Positions 23,813 to 33,782 are shown, counted from the first letter of the stretch. The stretch: 64,000 bases of DNA from Streptomyces marincola (GCF_020410765.1 NZ_CP084541.1:2227001-2291000); one strand, 5' to 3'. Numbers and translations: made by a program. The notes: generated by a model not told the origin, from the letters alone.

Positions 23813-26326
23813 TCAGTGGAGTCGTACGCGCCGCTGACGGGCGATGAGGACCGCCGCGGTGCCCGTGCCGAGCAGCACCGCGGTGAGGGCGACGGCGGTG
23901 CCGAGGCCGGACGTACCGGTCTGGGCCAGGCCGCCGCCCGGTCCCCTGTCGATCGGCGCCGGCGGGTCGGGCGCCGGGGGGTTGGCGGCGGGCGGGTTGG
24001 GCGCCGGTGGGTTCGGCGCCGGGTCCGTCGGATCCGCCGGGGGCGGTGTCGGGGCCTCCGGCTCCGGGATGTGCACGCCGGCGTCGATCGTGTGGTCGAC
24101 GCCTCCCGGGGTGGCCGGCGCGGTGACCGGGGCGTAGCCGTTGCAGAGCCGGCCTGAGGTCGGCGGGGTCACGTTGGAGTCGTGGACCGTGTCGCCACCG
24201 GCGCGCGGCAGGGTGAACCGCAGGTCTGCGGCGGCCGGTTGGCCCGGTACCTCGCTGGTGTCCGCCGTGCAGACGTCGAACTGCACGGTGTAGTCGGCGC
24301 CGGGTGTCAGCTCGTACTCCGCGCCGACCCCGCCGAAGTAGTACTCGCCGGCGGCATCGGTCGTGGTCGTGGCGACCTGTTCGCCATCGGCGTCCAGGAG
24401 GTTGATCGTCGCGCCCGGCAGCAGGATGTGCCCCGGGTCCTGGAGGCCGTTGCGGTCGCCGTCGTACCAGACCACGTTGCCGATCTGGATCGGCGCGTTC
24501 GCCGCGGCGTACGCGATGTCGCCGAGGCCGCCGGCCTTGCCGAACCCGTTCTGGTTCGGGCCGACGAACTCGTACGCGTTCTCGACCGGGTCGTTGCCGG
24601 GGCCGAGGCCCGTGGCGACGTCGTAGTAGCCGGTTCCACTGGTGATGACCCGGCCGGCGGCGTCCATCTGGGTGCTGACGACCCACTGCTGCTGCGGGAT
24701 GTAGGCGACGGACCCCAGGGCGGACTCCTGGTGCGGCCCCGGCTGGGTCGCGGAGCCGCCGTTCGGGAAGAAGTCGCCGGGGAAGTACTCGACCACGCTG
24801 CCGGACTGGGCCCCGTCGAGGGTCGGGTCCGTGGCGTGGTCGGGGCAGATGCCGGTGCCTTCCCAGTCGTATCCGCCGTCGGGCCGGGCGCAGGCCATGT
24901 TGATGTCGCCGCCCGACATCCCGTTCTGCGGGGTGTCGTTGCCCGGCCTCGGGTCGAGGCCGCCCCAGCTCACGATGTCCATGAACCGGTCGCGGAAGCC
25001 GAGGATCAGCGAGCCGTCGCGGGTGAAGGCCATGCTGGCCAGCGAGGGCTGCGGGTTGATCATCGCGCCGCCCACCTGGAAGGAGTCCCAGTCCGCCAGG
25101 TCGGTGTTCCACGGGTTCCAGTGGTTGTTCTGCTCAAGGCCGGAGTTGTTGGCGTGCACCTGGCCGCGTTCGAAGTCCAGCGGCTGGGACAGCACGGTGG
25201 TGAACTCCTCGCCGTCATAGGTCGCGACGACGGCCCTCAGGTCCGCGCGGTCCTGCGTGCTCTCGGCGCTGCACACGCCCCCGACGTACAGGCTGCCGTC
25301 GTGGGCGGCCACGCTGAACGGGCGCCAGTCCCCCGCCGACGCGCAGCCGGGGTCGGGGATCGGCACGGTGTCCTCGGGCTCCGATGCCGTGGGCCCGGTC
25401 GCGTCGAAGCTGACCAGGCTGCGGGTGAGGAGGTTCACGGCGTACAGGGTCGAGCCGTCCTCCGACAGGGCCAGGCCGCCGATGCTCTCCTTGCCCGGCG
25501 CGTCGGTGAACCCGGCGTCCTTGATCAGGTTGCCGGTGTCGTGCGGGGTCTCCGCGGCGTCCGGCACCGTCGCGAACAGCGCCGGATCACCGCCGTCGGC
25601 CGGCTGGACGTAGATCGCGCCGCCGCCCTCGGGCCCGTACTCGGTGTACCGCCGGGCGAACGCCGCCTGGAACAGCTGGTCTCGGTACCGGTCGTAGGCC
25701 AGTCCGTAGGTCGTGCCCACCTGGTCCTGGGTGTTGAGGACCTCGGGGCACGCCTCCTGATCGGGGCAGATGCCCCGGGCGTCCGTCCCGAACGCCACCA
25801 GTGCCCGGGTGTCCGCTCCGCCCGCGCCGCTCTGGATCGGCACGAAGTAGCGGGACTCGGGCAGTGCGTAGTCGGCCGGGTTCCAGACGCCGGTGGTGAC
25901 CGAGTCGTCCTTGCCGTCCGAGACGTCCACGAACGAGGTGAAGCTGTCGAAGTGATTCGGCGCGGTCGAGGCGGGCGCCGCCCGCAGGTAGTCCTGGTAC
26001 GGTTCCGGGACCGTGACGTCGACCCGGTACCGGCCGCCGGTCAGCTCGTCCGACGGCGGTACGACGACTCTTCCCGTGACGTCCGTGACGCCGGTGACGC
26101 GGTTGCCCTCCGGGTCGGTGACATCGACCCGCATCCCGCGCTGGGGCACATCCATGGTCGCGTTGATCACGCCGGTGCCGAAGAAGTCCCGCAGTACCTC
26201 GACGGTCAGGGTGCCGTCGGAGGTCGCGGCCTCGGCCTGTCCTGCGCCGGCCAGGGTCGTGCCCACGCCGCCCCCCACCAGGAGCACGCCGGACAGCCCC
26301 GTCCGCAGCAGTGCACCTAATCGCAT
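23813..26326 (-). CDS. Sortase-anchored surface protein with beta-propeller-like and SdrD B-like domains
   Basis: About 837 residues. A signal peptide (MRLGALLRTGLSGVLLVGG, cleaved near AEA) is followed by a CnaB/SdrD-like strand domain (VRVDVTDPEGNRVTGVTDVTG). A long central region with repeated GLALSEDGSTLYAVNL- and LASMAFTRDGSLILGF-type motifs looks like a propeller. An SdrD B-like domain has IGNVVWYDGDRNGLQDPG. A Pro-rich spacer (PNPPAPNPPA) leads to LAQTG, a hydrophobic helix and RQRRVRLH. LAxTG is the class E sortase signal of actinomycetes, so covalent attachment to the wall is expected. ATG 26326 has AAGGGAG upstream. The ligand is unknown. It diverges from a membrane-anchored protein. 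Confidence 0.88.
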   Translation of the reverse strand: MRLGALLRTGLSGVLLVGGGVGTTLAGAGQAEAATSDGTLTVEVLRDFFGTGVINATMDVPQRGMRVDVTDPEGNRVTGVTDVTGRVVVPPSDELTGGRYRVDVTVPEPYQDYLRAAPASTAPNHFDSFTSFVDVSDGKDDSVTTGVWNPADYALPESRYFVPIQSGAGGADTRALVAFGTDARGICPDQEACPEVLNTQDQVGTTYGLAYDRYRDQLFQAAFARRYTEYGPEGGGAIYVQPADGGDPALFATVPDAAETPHDTGNLIKDAGFTDAPGKESIGGLALSEDGSTLYAVNLLTRSLVSFDATGPTASEPEDTVPIPDPGCASAGDWRPFSVAAHDGSLYVGGVCSAESTQDRADLRAVVATYDGEEFTTVLSQPLDFERGQVHANNSGLEQNNHWNPWNTDLADWDSFQVGGAMINPQPSLASMAFTRDGSLILGFRDRFMDIVSWGGLDPRPGNDTPQNGMSGGDINMACARPDGGYDWEGTGICPDHATDPTLDGAQSGSVVEYFPGDFFPNGGSATQPGPHQESALGSVAYIPQQQWVVSTQMDAAGRVITSGTGYYDVATGLGPGNDPVENAYEFVGPNQNGFGKAGGLGDIAYAAANAPIQIGNVVWYDGDRNGLQDPGHILLPGATINLLDADGEQVATTTTDAAGEYYFGGVGAEYELTPGADYTVQFDVCTADTSEVPGQPAAADLRFTLPRAGGDTVHDSNVTPPTSGRLCNGYAPVTAPATPGGVDHTIDAGVHIPEPEAPTPPPADPTDPAPNPPAPNPPAANPPAPDPPAPIDRGPGGGLAQTGTSGLGTAVALTAVLLGTGTAAVLIARQRRVRLH

Positions 26327-26458
26327 AGCGCTCCCTTCGTCCTGGACTGACATGAGCCCAGCAACTTCCGCAGGTGAGACTACAGTTGATGGACCGTCAT
26401 TTTTTGTCGATCGCGGAGTTCGAGGGCGCCTGGGCGAGAACTGTTATGCTCGCGCCGC

Positions 26459-27316
26459 GTGCGGAGCATGCGGAGTGGCAGGGCGCGGGGCGCCGAGGCG
26501 CGGAGCACCGACACCGGGCGGCGACGCCGGTGGGCGCGATTACGGTGGGCCGCGGCAGCCGTCGTCTGCGTCGCCGCCGCCGCGACCGGCGCCTTCATCC
26601 TGCTCCGCGACGGTGAAGAACGCGCCGCCCCGCGGGCGTTGACCTCGGACGAGGTGGACCGGCTGGCCGTCACGCGATTCCTGAACTACCAGGCCGGCGG
26701 CCGGGCGGTGACGATCGAGGTGCCGAACGTCGGCGGCGGGCTGGTCATCACCGCGTCGGTCGACTACCGCACCCACACCGGTTACGGGGTGGTGCGGGGG
26801 TCAGGGCGCGACGCGTCCAGCGACGGGCTGATCCGGTGGACGGGCAGCACCGTCCTCGTCCATCCCATGGCGGACCCCCCTGAGGTCGCCCCGGCGTCGC
26901 CGCCCGCGTCCGGTTGGCACAGCCGTCCACTGGTGACATCCGGGATGACGCTTGACAGCGCGCTGGCCATCGTGCTGGACCTCGGCAGCGACCGGCCGGA
27001 CAACGCCGCGCTGCTGCCGCAGAACGGCGCCGCCTGGGTCGGGCGGGAGGAGGTGCGCGGCCACCGGACCGACATCATGAACGGGCCGCGCGCCCAGGCC
27101 GACGCGGAGGCAGGCGCCGAGTCCGGTACCGAAGGACCCGACGGCGGCACCGGCACCGGTACGTCGCGGTCGGTGCGTTACTGGATCGGCTCGGACGGCA
27201 CCATGCACCGGGTCGAGGCCGGTATCGCCTCCGCGCCCGAGCCGGTGCTCTTCGACTTCGACACCCAGGCGTACGCCCCCGTCCCGCCGCTGCCGGAAGC
27301 CGCCCCGGCGCCGTAG
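26459..27316 (+). CDS. Predicted membrane-anchored extracytoplasmic protein, function unknown
   Basis: About 285 residues. A basic N-terminus is followed by one transmembrane segment (LRWAAAAVVCVAAAATGAFILL), then an exported domain with repeated short beta strands. A low-complexity Gly/Thr/Asp segment (EGPDGGTGTGTS) splits the second half. I do not recognise the domain. The GTG at 26459 lies directly after TATGCT, a -10-like hexamer at about 26447-26452, so the message may be leaderless; ATG 26468 is the alternative start. It diverges from the sortase-anchored protein and may act with it at the cell surface. Confidence 0.65.
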   Translation: MRSMRSGRARGAEARSTDTGRRRRWARLRWAAAAVVCVAAAATGAFILLRDGEERAAPRALTSDEVDRLAVTRFLNYQAGGRAVTIEVPNVGGGLVITASVDYRTHTGYGVVRGSGRDASSDGLIRWTGSTVLVHPMADPPEVAPASPPASGWHSRPLVTSGMTLDSALAIVLDLGSDRPDNAALLPQNGAAWVGREEVRGHRTDIMNGPRAQADAEAGAESGTEGPDGGTGTGTSRSVRYWIGSDGTMHRVEAGIASAPEPVLFDFDTQAYAPVPPLPEAAPAP

Positions 27317-27323
27317 CCCCCGC

Positions 27324-28667
27324 TCACGAGGTCCGCACCCGCGCGCCGTCGGCGAGCAGCGACGGCGGCGGTAGCGCGATGTCCTCGACGGCCGGGAGCT
27401 CCGGAACGCCCGGCACGGCGGTGACGCCGGCCGTCGCGGCCTCCGGGAGTTCCGGCTGCGGGCCCGGCGCGGCCACGTCGGTGAACGGAATGCCCGCGGG
27501 CGCCGCCGGGCCGCGCCAACTGCCGTGCGGCGTGGGGGATGTGGCGGGGACGGGGCAGGACGCGGTGGTCGCGAGGTCCGCGGGCACGGTCGTCCGCAGC
27601 TCGTTCCCCTCCAGGCAGTTGCCCTGCCCCCGGGTGGCGGTGGGGAACGTCAAGCCGACGTCGACGCCGTTGCCGGTGAAGGTGTTCTCCGTGATCCGGT
27701 TGCCGTCCGCCGTCAGGTCGGCGGTCGCGGTGATCACGAGCCCGGCGTTGGCGTGGCCGGCGACCAGGTTGCGGATGAACCGGTTGTCGCTGCCGCCGTC
27801 GACGCCGATGCCGATGCCCCAGCCGCCGTCGGCCTGTTCGGGCGTCCGCTGCTGCTGGTTGTCCGCGATCAGGTTGCCCGCGAAGACGGCGTCGCGCTGC
27901 GGGAGCAGCTTCTCCTGGTGGTCGGAGTTGGTGGTCAGTCCGACGCGGTTGCCGACGAGGCGGTTGCCGACCACGTACAGGTCGCCACTGGCGTTGGTGC
28001 CCTCGTAGCCGACCGCGTTGAGTTCCGAGACGTTGTCCCGCACCACGATCCGGCACGGCCTGCACTGGCCGACGTAGATGCCCGAGTCCGCACCGCCCGA
28101 GGTGTAGGAGTGCTCGATGACACCGTTCTGCGCGGAGAACGCGTAGATGCCGTACAGGCCGTTGCGGGTCGCGGTCACGTGCGACACCAGGAACGACTCC
28201 AGGAGGCTGACGGGTTCGTCGCCCGTGTCGTACCCGCCGCTCCCCGGCAGTGCGTCGACCGCCGCCGCGGAACCGGTGACCAGCACCCCGTTGTGCGTGT
28301 TGTTCCGCACGGTCAGGTTCTCCACGGCCACCCCGGGCGCCGTGACGACCACGCCGTTCGGCCGCCGCACCTGCCCGTCGATGACCACCCCCGCCCGGGA
28401 CTCGCCCCGCAGGGTGACGCGCTCGGTGTCGATCCGCACCGACTCGTGGTACACGCCGGGCGCCACCAGGACCAGGTCGCCAGGCCGGGCCAGGGACACC
28501 GCGTCCGAGATGGTCGGCGCGTCGGCGGGCACCCGGATCGTCACCTCCGCGCCGTCAGGGCGCCGCCCCTCGTCGTCCGATCCGTCGCCGCCACCGCCGC
28601 CGCAACCGGTCACCAGCGCCGCCGCTCCCAGGGCAGCCGCCATCACGCGAAGAGCCAATCGAGACAT
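27324..28667 (-). CDS. Right-handed parallel beta-helix lipoprotein
   Basis: A 447-residue protein. The signal peptide ends in ALVTGCGGGG, a lipobox with Cys at about 22. The body shows PbH1/NosD-like repeats: APTISDAVSLARPGDLVLVAPG at the entry cap, then repeated short strands with Asn ladders such as VENLTVRNNTHNGVLV, GLYGIYAFSAQNGVIEHSY and ADGNRITENTFTGN. These folds often belong to polysaccharide lyases or hydrolases, but no active-site set is evident. A Pro/Ala-rich tail ends the protein. It converges on the preceding membrane protein and diverges from the Dyp peroxidase. Confidence 0.85.
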   Translation of the reverse strand: MSRLALRVMAAALGAAALVTGCGGGGGDGSDDEGRRPDGAEVTIRVPADAPTISDAVSLARPGDLVLVAPGVYHESVRIDTERVTLRGESRAGVVIDGQVRRPNGVVVTAPGVAVENLTVRNNTHNGVLVTGSAAAVDALPGSGGYDTGDEPVSLLESFLVSHVTATRNGLYGIYAFSAQNGVIEHSYTSGGADSGIYVGQCRPCRIVVRDNVSELNAVGYEGTNASGDLYVVGNRLVGNRVGLTTNSDHQEKLLPQRDAVFAGNLIADNQQQRTPEQADGGWGIGIGVDGGSDNRFIRNLVAGHANAGLVITATADLTADGNRITENTFTGNGVDVGLTFPTATRGQGNCLEGNELRTTVPADLATTASCPVPATSPTPHGSWRGPAAPAGIPFTDVAAPGPQPELPEAATAGVTAVPGVPELPAVEDIALPPPSLLADGARVRTS

Positions 28668-28770
28668 GAGGGCAGTCTGACACGGCGTCAGTCCGCCGTT
28701 GCGTCGAACTCCCCGTCGCGATATGCCGGTTGGACGGCGGGCTCGGCCCTGGTGTGGCATCGTACGCAGC

Positions 28771-29946
28771 ATGCACCGCGCCGACCGCTTACCGTCACGC
28801 CGCGCGTTCCTCGACGTCACGGGTGCCACGGTGGCCACCGGTCTCCTCGCCGGCTGCTCGGGGGACTCCGCACGGTCCGACCGGTCCGGCGACCCCGCGC
28901 CTCCCGTGACGCCCGCACCGGCCGGGCCCGCGCCGGTCGCGGCGACGGGCCGGTACCAGGCGGGCGTGACGCTTCCCCTGACGGCCCAGCCCCACCTGCT
29001 CGCCCTGGTGGCCGACCTCGGCGCCGAGGTGGCGCCGGGACCGCTGCTGGCCGAACTCGGCGAGACCGTCCAGGCCCTCACCGCCGGCTCCGACCCGCGC
29101 CTGCTCGGCCTGCCCCCGGGCGATGTGACCGTGACCGTCGGCGTGGGCCCGCGGCTGGTACGGACGGCCGGTGCCGAACTGCCGGGCGCGGCCGACCTCC
29201 CGGCGTTCTCCCGCGAGTGCGTCGCCCCGCGCGAACGCGGCGGTGATCTGCTGATCCAGATCTGCGCCGGCGACCCGCTGCTGCTGCCCCTGGCCGCCGC
29301 CGCGCTGCTGGGCCGGGCGGGCGACCGCGTCCAGGAGCGCTGGCGGCAGTTCGGCCGCCGCGGTGCGGAGGTGCCCGTGGCGGAGGGCCGCTCGGCGCCG
29401 CGCAACCTGCTCGGTTTCATCGACGGCATCGTGGGCCCGCACACCACCGCCGAGCAGGAACGCGACCTGTGGCTGGCCGGCCCGCCCGAGGTCGCCGGCG
29501 GCACCCTGGCCGTGCTGCGGCGCATGGAGATCGACCTGGCGCGGTTCGCCGGACTGTCCGTCGCCGAGCAGGAGGCGGTCTTCGGGCGGCGCCGGGACAG
29601 CGGCGTGCCCCTGTCGGGCGGCAGCGCCGACTCGGCCCCCGGGCTCGGCGCCAAGACGCCCGACGGGCGCTACCTCGTCCCCGTGGACGCCCACGTGCGC
29701 AGGGCGCACCCCACCGCGGTCGGCGTCGGCCACATGCTCCGCCGCTCCTACAGCATCGACGCCCCCGTCCCCGGTCTGCTCTTCATCAGCTTCCAGAACG
29801 ACCTGCGGACCTTCACGGCCACGCTCGCGCGCATGGACGCCTCCGACGCGCTGCTGACCTTCACCACCACGACCGCGAGCGCGACGTTCCTGATCCTCCC
29901 CGGCTACGGCCCGCGACGGCCGCTCGGCTCCACCCTGTTCGGCTGA
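28771..29946 (+). CDS. Dyp-type heme peroxidase with Tat lipoprotein-like signal
   Basis: A 391-residue dye-decolorising peroxidase of the EfeB/DtpA type. The heme-site GFIDG (215-219, Asp218 distal) and the proximal His308 in DAHVRRAHP are present, as is HMLRRSYS. The N-terminus carries SRRAFL, a hydrophobic stretch and LLAGC, so it is exported by Tat and may be lipidated. It would use hydrogen peroxide outside the cytoplasm. In Streptomyces such enzymes join copper-dependent lignin or iron pathways, but no efeO or efeU neighbour is present here. Confidence 0.92.
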   Translation: MHRADRLPSRRAFLDVTGATVATGLLAGCSGDSARSDRSGDPAPPVTPAPAGPAPVAATGRYQAGVTLPLTAQPHLLALVADLGAEVAPGPLLAELGETVQALTAGSDPRLLGLPPGDVTVTVGVGPRLVRTAGAELPGAADLPAFSRECVAPRERGGDLLIQICAGDPLLLPLAAAALLGRAGDRVQERWRQFGRRGAEVPVAEGRSAPRNLLGFIDGIVGPHTTAEQERDLWLAGPPEVAGGTLAVLRRMEIDLARFAGLSVAEQEAVFGRRRDSGVPLSGGSADSAPGLGAKTPDGRYLVPVDAHVRRAHPTAVGVGHMLRRSYSIDAPVPGLLFISFQNDLRTFTATLARMDASDALLTFTTTTASATFLILPGYGPRRPLGSTLFG

Positions 29947-30136
29947 CCCGCCGACACCGCGCGCGAGGCCCGTCCGACGGGTCTTCGCGAACGGCGCGGC
30001 AGGGCGCGACCGGCCTGGCGGTGGGCGGTGGGCGGTGCGTCCACCGCCCACCGCGGGCCGGCCGGCGGGCGGGCGGCCGGTGGGCTGCCGGCCCCCCGCG
30101 AGGGGCCCCGCGCGGCCGGGGCGGGGGCGCGGTTCC

Positions 30137-31123
30137 TCAGGCGGAGCCGACCAGGCGCCCCGAGGGGGCCCCGGGGTCGCCCGTGGGCTCCGGCGCGACG
30201 CTCAGCACGATCTTCGCCAGCCCCTGGCCCCGTTCCATCACGTCGTGGGCGAGGGCGGCCTGGGCGAGCGGCAGCACCAGCGAGACCCGCGGCATCAGCG
30301 TTCCGGCCTCGACCATCTCCGCCAGCCGGACCAGGCCCGCGCCGTCCGGGTGCACCACGTGGTGCACCAGGCGGACCCCGCGCGCCGCGGCGGGCCGCGC
30401 GAGCGCGCCCGGGCCCGCCGCCGCGCCCGGCACCCGGGCGAACACGCCCCCGGGCCGCACGACGTCGAGCAGCGCGTCGTCCCCGACGCAGTCCACCGCC
30501 ACGTCGACCTCCCGGCCCGGCCCCTCCGCGCGGAGGCGGTCGGCGTCCATGACCTCGCGGGCCCCGAGATCGCGCAGGGCGGCGTGCGCGAGGGGCCGCG
30601 CCACCGCGATCACGTGGCAGCCGCGGGCCCTGGCGAGCTGCACCACGAGGTGGCCGACGCCGCCCGCGGCCCCGTGGACCAGGACGCGCTGCCCGGCCGC
30701 GGCCCCGGCCCGGTCCAGGGTCTGCAACGCGGTCAGGCCGCTCAACGGCAGCGCCGCGCTCAGCTGGTGCGGCAGGCCGCGCGGCTTGGGCGCCAGTTCG
30801 TCGGCCGGGGCGGCGACGAACTCAGCGTAGCCTTGGGCGAGTTCGGGGAACCGGGGCATCCCGTAGACCTCGTCGCCCGGCGCGAGGGAGGTCACGTGGT
30901 CACCGACCGCCTCCACGACCCCCGACACGTCCCAGCCCCACACGTAAGGGCCGTCGTCGAACCAGTCGGCCGCCAGGCCGCTGCGGCACTCCCAGTCCGC
31001 CGGATTGGTGCCGGCGGCCACGACCCGCACCAGGACGTCGTCGGGGCCGAAGGACGGCAGTGGCACCTCCCGCAGGCCGAGCACGTCGGAACCCCCGTAG
31101 CCGTCCGCCACGATCGCGCGCAT
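30137..31123 (-). CDS. Medium-chain reductase, quinone oxidoreductase-like (non-zinc)
   Basis: A 328-residue MDR protein. The substrate domain begins MRAIVADGYGG and has GTNPADW. The cofactor domain contains VHGAAGGVGHLVVQLA, the AAxGGVG motif of NADPH:quinone reductases. Zinc-binding Cys ligands are missing. It starts one base after the stop of a SnoaL-like gene, so it is the third gene of that operon. It likely reduces an enone or quinone made by the nearby tailoring enzymes. Confidence 0.9.
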   Translation of the reverse strand: MRAIVADGYGGSDVLGLREVPLPSFGPDDVLVRVVAAGTNPADWECRSGLAADWFDDGPYVWGWDVSGVVEAVGDHVTSLAPGDEVYGMPRFPELAQGYAEFVAAPADELAPKPRGLPHQLSAALPLSGLTALQTLDRAGAAAGQRVLVHGAAGGVGHLVVQLARARGCHVIAVARPLAHAALRDLGAREVMDADRLRAEGPGREVDVAVDCVGDDALLDVVRPGGVFARVPGAAAGPGALARPAAARGVRLVHHVVHPDGAGLVRLAEMVEAGTLMPRVSLVLPLAQAALAHDVMERGQGLAKIVLSVAPEPTGDPGAPSGRLVGSA

Positions 31124-31124
31124 G

Positions 31125-31577
31125 TCAGCCCTCCGAGAAACTGTCGTAGTTCTCGACGAATCCCGCCGGGTTGAAGTACTCGATGAAGTGGACGATCTCC
31201 CCGTGGGAATTGAAGCGGAAAAGGCCGACGCTTTCGTTGGTGTAGATGCCGCCGCCGACGAGTTCGCAGCGCGGGCGCCACCGGGCCAGCATCATGTCGG
31301 GGTCGGCCAGCAACTCGAATTCGAGCAGCAGGTAGCGCAGCCGCTCGAAGCCCGACGCGATGTTCCGGTAAAGGGTGCGGATGTCGTCCCGCCCGTTGAC
31401 CTCCCTGGGCAGGGCGCCGGTGGCGTAGGGGACCAGCTGGGTGCCGTCGGCGGCCCACAGCCTGGCCCAGCTGTCGATGTCGCCCTCTTCGAGCAGCCGG
31501 AAGTAGCGGCGGAGTGAGTCGATGTTGCGCGCCTGCCGGGCGGCCGCCGGGAGCTCCGCCGTGTGGGGGGTCGCCAT
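31125..31577 (-). CDS. SnoaL/NTF2-like protein (paralogue A)
   Basis: A 150-residue cone-shaped NTF2-like fold. Conserved positions include RNIDSLRRYFRLLEEGDIDSW, LWAADGTQLVPYA and the end HFIEYFNPAGF. It is clearly related to the proteins at 31579-32031 and 51180-51659. Members act as cyclases, isomerases or hydroxylation partners in polyketide tailoring. Only one base separates it from the gene on each side, so it is translated from one message with them. Catalytic residues cannot be assigned by eye. Confidence 0.85.
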   Translation of the reverse strand: MATPHTAELPAAARQARNIDSLRRYFRLLEEGDIDSWARLWAADGTQLVPYATGALPREVNGRDDIRTLYRNIASGFERLRYLLLEFELLADPDMMLARWRPRCELVGGGIYTNESVGLFRFNSHGEIVHFIEYFNPAGFVENYDSFSEG

Positions 31578-31578
31578 G

Positions 31579-32031
31579 TCAGACAGCTCCAGTGCTCGTG
31601 GGTGGGGCGAGCGCGGTCAGCGCGGCCGGGTCGAAGTACTCGGTCAGCGCCGTGATCCGGCCGGCCGCGTCGAACTCGAAGACCGCGAAGTGCTCGTTCG
31701 CGTAGTCGTCGCCGGAGAGCAGTTCGCCTTTGGGGAACCAGCGCGCGGCCACGCGGCCCGGGTCGTCCATGGGCAGCATGGTCACCTCGCCGAACGTCAC
31801 CCGCCGGTACGCGGCGACCTGGTCCCGGTAGAACGCGTGGACGTCCGCGCGGCCGGTGAGCAGCCTGGGGAGGCCGCCGGGCGCGTAGGGCGTGCGGGCG
31901 ACGCACCGCTCCGCCCACAGGTCGATCCAGTTCTCCGTCCTCTTCCGCTGCAACAGGTCGAAGTAGTGGCGCAGTGTCGCGATGTTGCGCTCGCGCACCT
32001 GCTCCGGTGAGCGCCGCTCAGTGGATTCCAC
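31579..32031 (-). CDS. SnoaL/NTF2-like protein (paralogue B), first gene of its operon
   Basis: A 150-residue NTF2-like protein. The shared family pattern is RNIATLRHYFDLLQ, WIDLWAE, PYAPGGLPRLLTGRADVHAFYR and LTEYFDPAAL. The start is the GTG at 32031, because AAAGGAGG lies 8 bases upstream; a longer reading to 32127 would include that ribosome site in the coding region. It is closest to paralogue C at 51180 (GRADVxAFYR shared). A perfect hairpin at 32165-32197 separates it from the maltokinase gene. Confidence 0.87.
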   Translation of the reverse strand: MESTERRSPEQVRERNIATLRHYFDLLQRKRTENWIDLWAERCVARTPYAPGGLPRLLTGRADVHAFYRDQVAAYRRVTFGEVTMLPMDDPGRVAARWFPKGELLSGDDYANEHFAVFEFDAAGRITALTEYFDPAALTALAPPTSTGAV

Positions 32032-32164
32032 GAAAAACACCTCCTTTTTCTCGGCATTCTTGCTGGCGTGTTCATTCAACAGCCGCCCGTCGGCGGGTGA
32101 CAGCGTGCGGGGGAAACGCGCGCGCACTCGGGCCAGTTAACGGAGTGGGCGGCCGGGGCGGGCC

Positions 32165-32197
32165 TTCCGGGGGCGGACGGGAATGCCGCCCCCGGAA
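32165..32197 (-). terminator. Perfect 12-bp hairpin after glgE-treS-mak
   Basis: TTCCGGGGGCGG (32165-32176) pairs with CCGCCCCCGGAA (32186-32197) around a 9-base loop. It is 65 bases past the maltokinase stop and before the SnoaL operon, so it should close the GlgE operon. Confidence 0.75.
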
Positions 32198-32261
32198 TTG
32201 CCTCACCCGTCCAGGTCCCCGGCGCGCGCGTCACCGGCGTTCCGGAACGGCGTAGCTGGGG

Positions 32262-33778
32262 CTAGAAGAAATCGTGCGCCCGGGGGGAGCCCGAGGCGAT
32301 CTCGCGCGCGTAGCGCCTGACGGCCGCGACCGGCAGGGACGCCCAGTGGGGGCGCCAACGCGACTCGTAGACGGCCTCGTAGACGGCCTTGTCCGCGAGC
32401 AGGGCCCGCAGCAGCAGGGGCTGGTCGCGGGGGTCGGTGCCTGAGCGTTCCGCGTAGCCCTCGCAGAAGGCGGCCTGGCTGCGCCTCGACCACTCGTCGG
32501 CGAGCCGGAGCGCCGCGGGGTCGGGCACGGCCGGGTGGCCGGGCTCGATGAACTGGTGGTGGGCCGCGTAGTCGAAGGAGCGGAGCATTCCCGCGACGTC
32601 GCGCAGCGGTGAGCGCATCCGCAGGCGCTCGTCCTGGGTGGCGGCGGGTTCCCCCTCGAAGTCGACGAGGAGCCAGTCGGTCGGGGTGCGCAGGACCTGG
32701 CCCAAGTGCAGGTCCCCGTGCACGCGTTGGATGGTGACCTCGTCGACCGCGGACTCGACGGCCGTGAACAGCACGTCGAGGGAGCCGGCGTGGCGGTCGA
32801 GCGCGGATATGTGCCTTCTGGCCCGCTCAAGGCGGGCCCGCATCTCGGCGACCACGGCGACGATCCCGTCCCGCCCCAGGACCCGGGTGCCCCGGGCGCG
32901 GGCGAGGCCGTCGTGGACCTCGGCGACGGTGTGGCCGAGGCGGCGGGCCTCGGAGGCGAAGTCCCCGCCCGCCTGGTCGGGCACCTGCCCGCCGGCGAGC
33001 AGGTCGCGGACGCTGCCGAGGGCCATGGACCAGCCGTCGGCGGCGTTGGCCACGTAGTGCTGGACCACCGCGTAGGTGACCGGGCGGCCGTCGAGCGTGC
33101 CCTCGGCCGAGCCGAGGATCGCGGGCACGTGCCCCGCGCCGCCCACCTCAAGCAGGGCGCGCGGGAGTTCCAGCTCCTGGTTGACGCCGGGCTGGAGGCG
33201 CCGGAAGAACTTGAGCAGGTAGCGCTCGTCCAGCACCACGGAGCTGTTGCTCTGCTCCACGCCGAGCGGCCGGGAGACCCGGGTGCCGGAGGCGGGCAGC
33301 CGGCCGGCCCCGGGTTCGGCCCGCAGGCGGAGGTCGCCCAGGGTGCGCCCGGTCGCGATGCCGTGCAGCACCGCGGCTGTGATCTCGGGGTCGGCCAGGG
33401 CGTCGTAGCAGACCAGGCCGTCGAGCGCGGCGATGACGGCGGGTTCGAGCGCGGGCGGCAGCGCGGAGCGCAGCCCGATCGGCACCTGGTACAGCTCCGC
33501 CGGGCCGCCGTCGGCGAACTCGACGCGCAGCGTCAGCAGCAGGCCGAGGCAGCCGCCCTCCGCGAGCCGGTCGTCCAGGGGGATCTGCTGCTCGACGGCG
33601 ACCTCGTCGATGACGCGCCCCTTGGCGGCGAACCAGCGCTGCCTGGGCAGCCACGCGGCGAGCACCAGGGGCAGGCGCGCGGGCAGCGGTGCGGCCTCGC
33701 GCGGGGGCGGTGCGGCGCCGGGGGCTTCCTCGGTCACCGGCCGCCGCCCGTCCCGGTCGGCGCCGTCCTGTGGTGGGC

Positions 33779-33782
<4 letters not shown>
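32262..33782 (-). CDS. mak: Maltokinase
   Basis: A 506-residue kinase of the GlgE pathway: ATP + maltose to maltose 1-phosphate. The N-terminal cap region has LVLAAWLPRQRWFAAKGR, a hallmark of bacterial maltokinases. The aminoglycoside-phosphotransferase-like C-lobe shows QRVHGDLHLGQVLRT (catalytic loop) and LLVDFEGEP (metal-binding Asp). It starts within the stop codon of treS (ATGA overlap). TreS makes maltose from trehalose and this enzyme phosphorylates it for GlgE. TreS and Mak usually form a complex. Confidence 0.95.

Noticed and set aside
24182..26320. 712-codon plus-strand frame over the surface-protein gene
   Set aside because: The minus strand has the signal peptide, SdrD-like domain and LAQTG anchor; this frame is the mirror.
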